64,000 nucleotides of DNA, from positions 1,302,001 through 1,366,000 of the forward strand of contig NZ_AP018738.1 in NCBI RefSeq assembly GCF_000974685.2, given 5' to 3'. Made by a program: the position numbers and the translations under genes. Position 1 is the stretch's first letter. Each line of letters starts with the position of its first letter. Positions 1 through 6,958 of the stretch are shown here, one piece after another. The notes beneath the pieces were generated by a model. That model had not been told where the DNA came from and did no database searches. It saw only the letters and a program-made list of their open reading frames with translations. This DNA comes from Ferriphaselus amnicola. Lineage in GTDB: Bacteria > Pseudomonadota > Gammaproteobacteria > Burkholderiales > Gallionellaceae.

Positions 1-132
1 CATAGCATCCGCCATGTCCTGAGTGGTGACGCTGTCCACCCCCCTTTCCGCTGCAAGCTCGACGGCCACACGAATAATCTCGCCCTGCCTTTCTTCCGTA
101 GGCAAACGGCGCTTGATAATTTCCTGAGTCAT
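1..132 (-). CDS. TetR-family transcriptional regulator, N-terminal part
   Basis: The frame begins at an ATG preceded by AGGAG and runs off the left edge, so only 44 residues are visible. They read MTQEIIKRRLPTEERQ followed by an amphipathic helix and a TTQDMADAM segment, the start of the TetR DNA-binding domain. It lies 19 bases after the ABC ATPase gene on the same strand, so it is probably the last gene of the efflux operon and may regulate it. Ligand-binding domain is outside the window, so the inducer cannot be inferred. Confidence 0.8.
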   Translation of the reverse strand, partial: MTQEIIKRRLPTEERQGEIIRVAVELAAERGVDSVTTQDMADAM

Positions 133-151
133 TTCGTTCTCCTGTTAATTT

Positions 152-859
152 CTAAGCTGGGCGCCCCTCGCCCGCTTCTTCATAGGTGCGGCCATCGCGA
201 ATGTGATAAATACGCTTGAATGTTGGAATAATCTTTTCATCATGCGTCACCACGATAATGGCAGTTTGGTATTGCCCCGCCATCCGGTTAAGGATGCGCA
301 CCACGTTGAGAGCGCGTTCGCTATCCAGCGGTGCGGTGGGTTCATCGGCTAAAATCACCGGCGGGCGATTCGCCAGTGCGCGTGCAATCGCCACGCGTTG
401 CTGCTCGCCACCGGAAAGCTGAGAGACCTGTGCCTTGGCGCGATGACCGACATCCAAAGCAGCCAGCAACTCTCTGGCCCGCTCACGCGCTTGAACATCA
501 GGAACACCAGCCAGCATGGGCAGCAAGGCGATATTGTCGGTAACATCCAGAAACGGGATCAAATAGGGTGCCTGGAACACGAAGCCTATCCGATCCCTGC
601 GCAATACACGCAAGTCGTCGATCTTCCAGGTCTGATCAAATACGATATCGCCACCAAGCTGCATCTTCCCGGCAGTCGGCTCAATGACTGCCCCCAGACA
701 TTTCAGCAGCGTGCTCTTGCCCGAGCCGCTCGGCCCAACCAGCCCGACAACCTCGCCGGGCCAGATCGTCATATCCACGCCCTTCAGGGCATCGACGGCA
801 GTATCGCCCTCGCCATAGCGCTTGCTGAGATTCTCAATATGGATTGCGGGTTGGTTCAT
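152..859 (-). CDS. ABC transporter ATP-binding protein (DevA/MacB-like)
   Basis: This 235-residue ATPase drives an export system in the inner membrane. Walker A (GPSGSGKST), the signature LSGGEQQRVAIARAL, Walker B (VILADEPTAPLD) and the switch histidine (VTHD) are all visible. The ATG at 859 (MNQPAIHIE) is preferred over an upstream in-frame start because it begins the conserved fold and follows closely on the permease stop at 864. With the permease and membrane-fusion protein it makes a DevBCA-type tripartite exporter. The transported substrate (lipid, glycolipid or drug) cannot be read from the sequence. Confidence 0.92.
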   Translation of the reverse strand: MNQPAIHIENLSKRYGEGDTAVDALKGVDMTIWPGEVVGLVGPSGSGKSTLLKCLGAVIEPTAGKMQLGGDIVFDQTWKIDDLRVLRRDRIGFVFQAPYLIPFLDVTDNIALLPMLAGVPDVQARERARELLAALDVGHRAKAQVSQLSGGEQQRVAIARALANRPPVILADEPTAPLDSERALNVVRILNRMAGQYQTAIIVVTHDEKIIPTFKRIYHIRDGRTYEEAGEGRPA

Positions 860-863
860 GCTA

Positions 864-2057
864 TCAACCTCCAATCGCCGTCGCCGGATCAACTCGCAAG
901 GCTGCGCGAATCGCAAAGATGCTGGCGATTGAGCAGATCAGCATGACCAGCACGAAACCTCTCAGTGCATCCCCCGGAATGAGCAGCACGTATTTAGGGA
1001 ACAGCGGCGCCCATAGCGTGGCCGAAGTTTTGCCAACAACGAAGCCGATCAGCCCCAGCCCCAGTGCCTGCTGCAACACCATTCCGCCGATCGTTTGGTC
1101 ACTGGCTCCGACCAGCTTGAGCACAGCGATCTCGCGGATCTTGTTCATAGTCATGGTGTAGATGATGAAGGCAACGATGGCAGCGCTGACGATAGCCAGA
1201 ATTACCAGGAACATGAAAATTTGTTTGGACGAGGTGGCGATTAATCGGGCGACCAGAATTTCTTCCATTTGATCCTTGGTATAGGCCTGCAAGTGTTTCC
1301 AGCGCCGGATGTCGCTGGCCACTTGTTCTGCCTCGAAACCCGGCCTGACCCGTACAAGCACCGCATTGACCATGTGACTGGAACTCTGTGCGGCGAGGAC
1401 GACGTTCAGTGCGCTAGTCGAGCCTGGACGGTTGAGCGCAGGATTCGCTGTCGTTCGCGCGCGCTCATTGAGCAGTGCATCATTGTCTTTGAGGTATTGT
1501 ACTTCCTGCGCATCTTTCAGCGGGACGAATACCATCGGATCGCCGCTGGAAGAAACCATGCGGCGCGTCAGCCCGACCACAGTGAATTGATGACGACGAA
1601 TCTGGACACGATCTCCCAAATTTAGCCCGGTTTTAACATCGGCCAGCGCTTCGTAGTGAGACTGTGCAATCGGTCGCCCGGACACCAGATACTCCGGATT
1701 ACCGGGTCGATCCGGCTCGATACCGACGAGCATGATACGCACCTCCTTGCCTTGATGCTGTATCTGCATCGTCAGATAGGCAACGTTGCCTGCTTCCATT
1801 ACACCGGGCTGCCCGAGTAGATCACGCACAACATCGTCATGAATGCTGGAAGGCTCAGCATACGGCCCCAGTGTATCTTGCTGTACCACCCACAAGTCTG
1901 CGCCCGCATTGGCGATCAGTACTTTGGCATCGTCTACCATGCCACGATAAACGCCTGCCATCGTCAAGGTGACACCAATCAGCAAGCCGAGCCCGACACC
2001 GGTAAAAACGAATTTTCCCCAGCCATGCAGAATATCGCGGCTCGCTAGATTGATCAC
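864..2057 (-). CDS. ABC transporter permease (DevC/FtsX-like)
   Basis: This 397-residue inner-membrane permease has an N-terminal membrane segment (FTGVGLGLLIGVTLTMAGVY), a large periplasmic MacB_PCD-type domain and three C-terminal membrane segments, the FtsX/DevC layout. The start codon is GTG (MINLASRD), with GAGGAAC just upstream and the membrane-fusion protein ending two bases before it. It should form the membrane channel for the ATPase encoded next. Confidence 0.9.
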   Translation of the reverse strand: MINLASRDILHGWGKFVFTGVGLGLLIGVTLTMAGVYRGMVDDAKVLIANAGADLWVVQQDTLGPYAEPSSIHDDVVRDLLGQPGVMEAGNVAYLTMQIQHQGKEVRIMLVGIEPDRPGNPEYLVSGRPIAQSHYEALADVKTGLNLGDRVQIRRHQFTVVGLTRRMVSSSGDPMVFVPLKDAQEVQYLKDNDALLNERARTTANPALNRPGSTSALNVVLAAQSSSHMVNAVLVRVRPGFEAEQVASDIRRWKHLQAYTKDQMEEILVARLIATSSKQIFMFLVILAIVSAAIVAFIIYTMTMNKIREIAVLKLVGASDQTIGGMVLQQALGLGLIGFVVGKTSATLWAPLFPKYVLLIPGDALRGFVLVMLICSIASIFAIRAALRVDPATAIGG

Positions 2058-2059
2058 GT

Positions 2060-3313
2060 TCAGTTCCTCACGATTTCAGAAACGACCTTGACCTTCAGGC
2101 CATTACGCAGCGCCTGCTGGCTATAGACGATCACCTCGTCTTGATCGCTCAGGCCGTCAATGACCTGAGTTCGACCATCCAGCGTAGCAACGCCTGTCTT
2201 GATTGCGCGCAATCGGGCATGTCCCTCTTGCAACACCCAAACCACCTCCTGCTGGCTGATGCGCTTAACCGCTGCACTGGGAATGGAAAGCACCCGCTGA
2301 AGAGAAGGGAGTTGGAAAGTAATTTCCGCATACTCCCCCACGCTCGGATGGATTTCCTTGGTTGAGAAAACCACATTGACGATACGCTCTTCCGTGACGG
2401 AATCACTGATCAAGTCGATACGCGCCAGTGCCCCAGGAATATGGATTTGCGGCTGGGAGCGCAGCACAATAACTGCCTTGCATCCCGGCTGTAACATGCC
2501 AGCTTGCTTCTGATCCACGCGGGTCTTGATCCACAAGTCGCTCGGTTCAACCACTTGCAGCGCCGTTTGGCCGGGGGAAAGAATGGCTCCATTGTCAGCC
2601 ATACGGGCAGTAACGATACCGCTCACCGGGCTGATCAAACGAGTTTGCTCTTGCTGCTTCTTCGCCCCCTTGAAGTCTGAAAGGGATTTGGCATACTCAC
2701 GTTTGGCGGCAGACAAACTCGCTGTTGCAGCTTCAACGGCAGCGATGGCGGCGGTTCTTTCATGCAGTTTGGCGTCCAGCATTTCTTGGCTGACAAAACC
2801 GCGTGTATGCAATTCCTCGAATCGTGCATAGGTCGAAGACGTGGTTCTGCTGCGACTCTGAGCCTCGATCAACTGAGCCTCGGCAACCTTGATAGTATTA
2901 GCCGCCCGCTCTGCCAGATGCTGACTGCTGGCAAGTTTTTCATTGAGATCGACGGGGTCGATTTCGGCAACGACTTGCCCAGCTACCACCTTGTCGCCCT
3001 GATCGACCAGCATCCGGCTTACTCTACCGTTCATGATCGGAGCAATGTTATAAGTATGCCGTGCTTCAATGATGCCCACTCCGAAGACCTCTGGGGCCAG
3101 ATTGGCGGCACGAACCCTGTCAGTCGTCACCTTTAGAGGAGCCAGCGGTCCTTGAGTCAGGATGACCCACAGGAATGCGGAAACCAACGCTGCGGCCAGC
3201 GCAAGTAGTGAAATTTTCCGTTTTGAGAGATTTAGCGACTTAAGCCCAGAAAGGACTTTATGCCTACAGCGCAAAATCGCCCAACGTAGTGAAGGTCGAC
3301 CAATTATTCTCAC
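2060..3313 (-). CDS. HlyD/DevB-family periplasmic membrane-fusion protein
   Basis: This protein of about 417 residues has an N-terminal membrane anchor (ISLLALAAALVSAFLWVIL), a lipoyl-like half-motif (GRVSRMLVDQGDKVVAGQVVAEID), a long helical hairpin and a beta-barrel domain. It would connect the inner-membrane ABC exporter to an outer-membrane channel; no TolC gene sits beside it. There is no good ATG. GTG at 3313, with GGGG eight bases upstream, is my choice, and an in-frame TTG at 3328 is the alternative. It is the first gene of the minus-strand operon with permease, ATPase and TetR. Confidence 0.87.
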   Translation of the reverse strand: MRIIGRPSLRWAILRCRHKVLSGLKSLNLSKRKISLLALAAALVSAFLWVILTQGPLAPLKVTTDRVRAANLAPEVFGVGIIEARHTYNIAPIMNGRVSRMLVDQGDKVVAGQVVAEIDPVDLNEKLASSQHLAERAANTIKVAEAQLIEAQSRSRTTSSTYARFEELHTRGFVSQEMLDAKLHERTAAIAAVEAATASLSAAKREYAKSLSDFKGAKKQQEQTRLISPVSGIVTARMADNGAILSPGQTALQVVEPSDLWIKTRVDQKQAGMLQPGCKAVIVLRSQPQIHIPGALARIDLISDSVTEERIVNVVFSTKEIHPSVGEYAEITFQLPSLQRVLSIPSAAVKRISQQEVVWVLQEGHARLRAIKTGVATLDGRTQVIDGLSDQDEVIVYSQQALRNGLKVKVVSEIVRN

Positions 3314-3397
3314 ACAAAAACCCCACAAGTAAGTATTCGATTACTATTCTATTTCTTCAAATATTGTCTTGTAAACAAGTAAATTCAATATATTACT

Positions 3398-3417
3398 TAT
3401 GTGACATTCCTCACATA
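3398..3417. promoter_or_regulatory. CRP-type palindrome TATGTGA-N6-TCACATA
   Basis: The 20 bases TATGTGACATTCCTCACATA form a perfect inverted repeat matching the CRP/Vfr half-site TGTGA with six-base spacing. It lies in the AT-rich gap between the divergent exporter operon and the DUF2892 gene, so it could regulate either. A possible TTGTAA (3369-3374) and TATTAC (3391-3396) pair for the plus strand sits directly upstream. Binding is inferred from the match only. Confidence 0.5.
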
Positions 3418-3437
3418 CTTGAAGGAGGTAAAATATT

Positions 3438-3479
3438 ATGCTTTTGGTTTTTCGCAACCAGACAAGGAGAAACGTATGA
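3438..3479 (+). CDS. Putative 13-codon leader peptide coupled to DUF2892 gene
   Basis: An ATG at 3438 follows a perfect Shine-Dalgarno AAGGAGGT (3422-3429) at slightly long spacing. It opens MLLVFRNQTRRNV and stops at TGA, which overlaps the ATG of the next gene as ATGA. That arrangement would couple translation of the two. No poly-residue run suggests classical attenuation. It may be chance, but the strength of the SD and the exact overlap argue for a translated leader. Confidence 0.4.
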   Translation: MLLVFRNQTRRNV

Positions 3480-3667
3480 AATGCAATTCAGGTTGGATCG
3501 ATCGCGCGCTACGCATCGTCGTAGGGCTAGTTCTGATTGCTTTGGCCGTCACCGACACAATAGGTGCATGGGGATGGATCGGTGTGGTACCGCTGTTGAC
3601 CGGGCTGATCGGCTTCTGCCCAGCTTACTCCCTGTTCGGTATAAGTAGCTGCGGCATCAAGAAGTAA
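3476..3667 (+). CDS. DUF2892 (YgaP-type) inner-membrane protein
   Basis: This 63-residue protein starts MKCNSGWIDRALRIVVG and has two hydrophobic helices (VVGLVLIALAVTDTIGAWGW and VVPLLTGLIGFCPAYSLF) ending in a C-P-Y and SSCGIKK tail, the DUF2892 pattern. In YgaP the domain is the membrane part of a rhodanese; here it stands alone. The start at 3476 has AAGGAGA six bases upstream. It is divergent from the ABC exporter and is the last host gene before the prophage. Confidence 0.85.
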   Translation: MKCNSGWIDRALRIVVGLVLIALAVTDTIGAWGWIGVVPLLTGLIGFCPAYSLFGISSCGIKK

Positions 3668-3687
3668 ACCAAGTTTCGAAAGCCAAA

Positions 3688-3724
3688 CCAATGACGTGCA
3701 TGTCTAAAACATGAACGTCATTGG
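3688..3724. terminator. 16-bp hairpin between DUF2892 gene and prophage
   Basis: Two 16-base arms (3688-3703 and 3709-3724) pair with one mismatch around a five-base CTAAA loop. The right arm ends one base before the stop codon of the convergent prophage gene. Neither strand has a clear T-run, so it is a weak terminator at best; it could instead mark the attachment region. Confidence 0.4.
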
Positions 3725-3725
3725 A

Positions 3726-4130
3726 TTAGCACTCACCCCACACCAACGGCGGATCAACCGCCATGTCGAACAAAATGGCATCATCCGGCAGCGTATCTTC
3801 TAAAATCGCTGCAATCGTCCATGGCGGCAGCATCGTCAGGTTGACCATCCGGCTGACGTAGCTGTTGTCCACGCCCTCGCGGGCAGCAAGTTCACGCATG
3901 GTTTTCACCTCACCGGATTCCAGCATGGCCAGCCAGCGGTGTCCGCGCGCCAGTGCCAGTTGCATGGCCGTCGTTTTTTTCGGCGAGTTGGCTATCCCCT
4001 CCTCGCCATTGGGCAGAGTGATTTTCTTGCACCCACCTCGCCGCTTTATCTTGATCGGGATGTTGAGCGTCAATGAGCCATCGCTGAATGGCACGGCCTC
4101 GGCGTGACCTTCGATTTTGATGGAACTCAT
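3726..4130 (-). CDS. ParB/KorB-like HTH protein associated with serine recombinase
   Basis: This 134-residue protein has a basic N-terminal half and a helix-turn-helix near residues 80-105 (TMRELAAREGVDNSYVSRMVNLTMLPP) like the ParB/KorB DNA-binding helix. Its ATG overlaps the recombinase stop as ATGA, so the two are translationally coupled. By position it is likely an accessory factor for recombination, perhaps directionality, but this is inference. The C-terminus (ILFDMAVDPPLVWGEC) is unremarkable. Confidence 0.75.
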   Translation of the reverse strand: MSSIKIEGHAEAVPFSDGSLTLNIPIKIKRRGGCKKITLPNGEEGIANSPKKTTAMQLALARGHRWLAMLESGEVKTMRELAAREGVDNSYVSRMVNLTMLPPWTIAAILEDTLPDDAILFDMAVDPPLVWGEC

Positions 4131-5479
4131 GCCATGGCCTCCTCGGTTGCTGACGCCGGTTGCATCTCTCTGATGATCTGACCGATACCGTTGGAGTGCA
4201 GGCGCAGCTCAATGTTGGTCGGCGAGACGACAACCTTTTCCACCAGCAGCCTGACAATGCGCGACTGCTCTGCCGGAAACAGTTGATCCCAGATCAAATC
4301 CAGCCGGGTCATGATCACGGTGATTTGTGCCTCGTCGATGTCTGCATCGAGATTTTTCACTTGCGGCACGATTTCGCCGGTCATCGCCGGATTGCGCATG
4401 ATGCCGCGCAACTGGTCGAGCACTGCGCCCTCCAGTTGGGCGGCTGGCAGTCTCGGCAATCCCGATGCTCCGGCGTATTCCTTGGTGTCGCGCTGTGGAA
4501 TGTAATACCGGTAGCTGCGTCCTTGCCTGTTGGTGGAATGCCACGGCGACAAGGCGTAGCCGTCGCTGCCGAATACAATCCCCTTAAGCAGAAACGGCAC
4601 CTTGGTGACGCGGGTAGTTTTGGCGCGCTGTCGTCCGTTGACGGACAGGATGGCCTGCACATCATCCCACACCTGCTGGTCGATGATCGGTGGATGCTCG
4701 GCTCGATACCACTGCTCCTTGTGCCGCAGTTCCCCAAGGTAGGTGCGGTTGTTGAGCACCTTGTACAGCAGGCTCTTGTCGATCGGACGGCCCTCACGCA
4801 CCTTGCCGTCCTGCGTTACCCACGCCTTGGAGGTCGCACCGTCCAACCGCATTTCTTTGACCAGCAAGGTGGTCGATCCAATCTCGACGAAGCGCTTGAA
4901 GATGTGTCGCACCAGATTAGCCTCCTTGGGATTTGGCACCAGTCGGCGATTTTCCACATCGTAGCCCAAGGGCGGGATGCCGCCCATCCACATGCCTTTC
5001 TTCTTGCTGGCGGTGATTTTGTCGCGGATGCGCTCGCCGGTGACCTCTCGCTCAAACTGGGCAAACGACAGCAGGATATTGAGCATCAGCCGCCCCATGC
5101 TGGTCGTCGTATTGAACTGTTGGGTGACGGAAACAAACGATACACCGTGCCGCTCGAATACGTCGATCATGCGCGAGAAATCTGCCAGGCTACGGGTCAG
5201 ACGGTCGATTTTGTAGACCACGACGATATCGATCTTACCTTCCTCGATGTCCGCCATCAGGCGTTTCAGACCGGGGCGCTCCATGTTGCCGCCAGAAAAT
5301 GCCGGATCGTCATAATCGTCGGCGACCGCGATCCAGCCCTCGGCACGTTGACTGGCGATATACGCATGCCCGGCATCACGCTGGGCATCAATGGAGTTGT
5401 ATTCCTGGTCCAGCCCCTCCTCGCTGGATTTGCGCGTATAGACGGCACAACGCATACGGCGCTTGATGGGCTGGTTCAT
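4127..5479 (-). CDS. Large serine recombinase (phage integrase)
   Basis: This 450-residue recombinase should integrate and excise the prophage. The resolvase domain (about 1-160) has the nucleophile in CAVYTRKSS (Ser18/19), the FSGGNMERPGL and YKIDRLTRSLADF motifs and SFAQFEREVTGERIRDK. A recombinase domain follows (about 185-290), then a C-terminal region. The usual zinc-ribbon cysteines are absent: the equivalent stretch reads LLKGIVFGSDGYALSPWH. It is coupled by ATGA overlaps to DUF2924 upstream and the HTH protein downstream. Confidence 0.95.
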   Translation of the reverse strand: MNQPIKRRMRCAVYTRKSSEEGLDQEYNSIDAQRDAGHAYIASQRAEGWIAVADDYDDPAFSGGNMERPGLKRLMADIEEGKIDIVVVYKIDRLTRSLADFSRMIDVFERHGVSFVSVTQQFNTTTSMGRLMLNILLSFAQFEREVTGERIRDKITASKKKGMWMGGIPPLGYDVENRRLVPNPKEANLVRHIFKRFVEIGSTTLLVKEMRLDGATSKAWVTQDGKVREGRPIDKSLLYKVLNNRTYLGELRHKEQWYRAEHPPIIDQQVWDDVQAILSVNGRQRAKTTRVTKVPFLLKGIVFGSDGYALSPWHSTNRQGRSYRYYIPQRDTKEYAGASGLPRLPAAQLEGAVLDQLRGIMRNPAMTGEIVPQVKNLDADIDEAQITVIMTRLDLIWDQLFPAEQSRIVRLLVEKVVVSPTNIELRLHSNGIGQIIREMQPASATEEAMA

Positions 5480-5973
5480 TTACGAACTCCTTTCTTGGGT
5501 TTCTTGGTAGTTTCCTGTTTGCGCAATCCGAAGAACAGCGGGCCAGACCAGCGGGTGCCGGTAATCTCGCGGGCGATGACGGACAGGTTGTCGTAGCGCC
5601 GCCCTTGGTATTCGTAGGTGCCCTCGGCCTCGATGGTCACCCGGTGCTCGACGTCCTGATACAACCGGGTCAGCACAGTGCCGACCGGCGGGATGTAATG
5701 CTTGGTCGGCGTTTGCATCTTGCCGCGCTCGATCAGAGTAGCGATCCGGCGCTGGTTGCTCTCCAGCATGTTGCGATCGACCTTGCGGAACTCGATCATC
5801 TGCAGCTTGTGGGCAATGCGGCGTTCGAGGAACTGCCGGTTGTGCGTCGGCGTATCCCCGCCGTACAGGCGTTTCCACAACGCCTTGATTGCTGCCATGT
5901 CCAGGCTGGGCAATTGAGTGATCTGTGCCACTACCGATGGCGGCGTCACGAAGGGATGGGTTTTCTGGTTCAT
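5476..5973 (-). CDS. DUF2924 protein
   Basis: This 165-residue protein matches the DUF2924 pattern: a helical start (AAIKALWKRLYGGDTPTHNRQFLERRIAHKLQ), then a beta-rich half with GTVLTRLYQDVEHRVTIEAEGTYEYQGRRY and SVIAREITGTRWSGPLFFGL. The family is commonly found beside this kind of serine recombinase and has no assigned function. It starts at the ATG at 5973 after AAAGGAG and overlaps its neighbours by ATGA on both sides. Confidence 0.9.
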   Translation of the reverse strand: MNQKTHPFVTPPSVVAQITQLPSLDMAAIKALWKRLYGGDTPTHNRQFLERRIAHKLQMIEFRKVDRNMLESNQRRIATLIERGKMQTPTKHYIPPVGTVLTRLYQDVEHRVTIEAEGTYEYQGRRYDNLSVIAREITGTRWSGPLFFGLRKQETTKKPKKGVRK

Positions 5974-6176
5974 GCGATCTCCTTTCTGTTGCGTGGGTTG
6001 GAGACCGCATGAACGCTTCGTTCCGGCGGTATAGCAAGTTCAAACTCGCTCTCTGGGGCGCAGTTTTGCGGGGGCATTCTCAAGCGGGCAATGCCGCGTG
6101 CCAGCAACTGGCCGACCTCCTGCCTGCGCTGCTCGACCGTCATCCGGTCCGGTGGGGTTTGGTTCACATCCATCAT
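5970..6176 (-). CDS. Small recombinase-operon protein, unknown
   Basis: This 68-residue protein (MTVEQRRQEVGQLLARGIARLRM near its start) is the first gene of the integration operon, with AGAAGGAG upstream. A second ATG follows directly (6173), and either may be used. Helical, no membrane segment, no recognisable domain. Its stop overlaps the DUF2924 start as ATGA, which supports its being real. Confidence 0.7.
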   Translation of the reverse strand: MMDVNQTPPDRMTVEQRRQEVGQLLARGIARLRMPPQNCAPESEFELAIPPERSVHAVSNPRNRKEIA

Positions 6177-6264
6177 TGGGTAGCACTCCTTCTGTCATCA
6201 AACTCGTCGATGAAAGAATTTTGCGATGGAGGAATATGAAATTTGGCGAGAGATTTTCCAGCGA

Positions 6265-6291
6265 ATGCGAACAGATGCGAACGATTGCAAA
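6265..6291. repeat. 10-bp-phased ATGCGAAC repeats in prophage control region
   Basis: ATGCGAAC occurs at 6265-6272 and 6275-6282, with a degenerate third unit ATTGCAAA ten bases later. Spacing of exactly one helical turn places the units on the same DNA face. They lie between the leftward integration operon and the rightward repressor promoter, so they are candidate operator units for the leftward promoter. Confidence 0.4.
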
Positions 6292-6307
6292 AAGGTTGTG
6301 ATAATTT

Positions 6308-6336
6308 TTGACTAGAGAACGTGCGTTCTCTACAAT
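6308..6336 (+). promoter_or_regulatory. Repressor promoter with LexA-type operator in the spacer
   Basis: TTGACT (6308-6313) and TACAAT (6331-6336) are separated by exactly 17 bases. The spacer holds a perfect palindrome TAGAGAAC-GTGC-GTTCTCTA (6313-6332) touching both hexamers. A repressor bound there would block RNA polymerase, so autoregulation by the next gene is likely. The predicted start site, about seven bases after the -10, falls on the repressor ATG at 6344 and no Shine-Dalgarno is present, so the mRNA may be leaderless. Confidence 0.75.
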
Positions 6337-6343
6337 ATCGCTC

Positions 6344-6943
6344 ATGACAATATCCAAATCCAAATCGTCCAACGACCAGGAACACTTGGCGCGACTACAG
6401 GCGTATTACGCCGAGTACCGCACTTTTCCGTCCTATGCCCGGCTGATGGATCTACTCGGCTTCGCCTCCAAGTCCGCTATCAAAAAGATGCTCGAACGGC
6501 TGGAAGCTGTCGGGATGCTGGAACGCACCCCGGATGGCGATTGGGCTCCGAGTGATCGGTTTTTCGAGCGCACGGTCGCCAGCCAACCGGTTCCGGCGGG
6601 CACGCCAGTTTCGGTATCCGACGAGGCCTGCGAGCAGGTCATGCTGGATCGCTTCCTGATCGAGAAACCGGCGCAAACCGTGATTATTCGAGTCAAGGGC
6701 GAATCAATGATCAATGCGGGCATCCACAGCGGCGATCTGGCCATCGTCGAGCGCCGGACTCATGCCCAGCCCGGCGAACTGGTGGTTGGCATAGTCGACG
6801 ATGAATTCACGCTCAAGACGCTGGGGCGCGACAAGGCTGGTTTTCATCTCATTCCGGCCAACCCGGATTTTTCAATCATCCGGCCACAGGGCAAGCTGGA
6901 AATTTTTGGGGTCGTTGTCGGCCTAGTGCGCAAATATTCGTAA
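6344..6943 (+). CDS. LexA/S24-family self-cleaving phage repressor
   Basis: This 199-residue repressor has an N-terminal winged helix (LQAYYAEYRTFPSYARLMDLLGF and SAIKKMLERLEAVGML), a linker with a likely Ala-Gly cleavage site (PVPAGTPV), and an S24 peptidase domain with the nucleophile in VKGESMINAGI and general-base lysine in EFTLKTLGRD. RecA-stimulated self-cleavage would tie induction to DNA damage. The start at 6344 gives MTISKSKSS; an in-frame ATG-less extension to 6308 would run through the promoter. Two unknown genes follow in the same orientation. Confidence 0.9.
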   Translation: MTISKSKSSNDQEHLARLQAYYAEYRTFPSYARLMDLLGFASKSAIKKMLERLEAVGMLERTPDGDWAPSDRFFERTVASQPVPAGTPVSVSDEACEQVMLDRFLIEKPAQTVIIRVKGESMINAGIHSGDLAIVERRTHAQPGELVVGIVDDEFTLKTLGRDKAGFHLIPANPDFSIIRPQGKLEIFGVVVGLVRKYS

Positions 6944-6958
6944 AGGGGAACGCCACAC

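Noticed and set aside
5480-6043. A 187-codon frame overlapping the DUF2924 gene
   Set aside because: It shares the strand but not the frame; the product is Arg/His/Pro-rich, unlike the well-formed DUF2924 protein.
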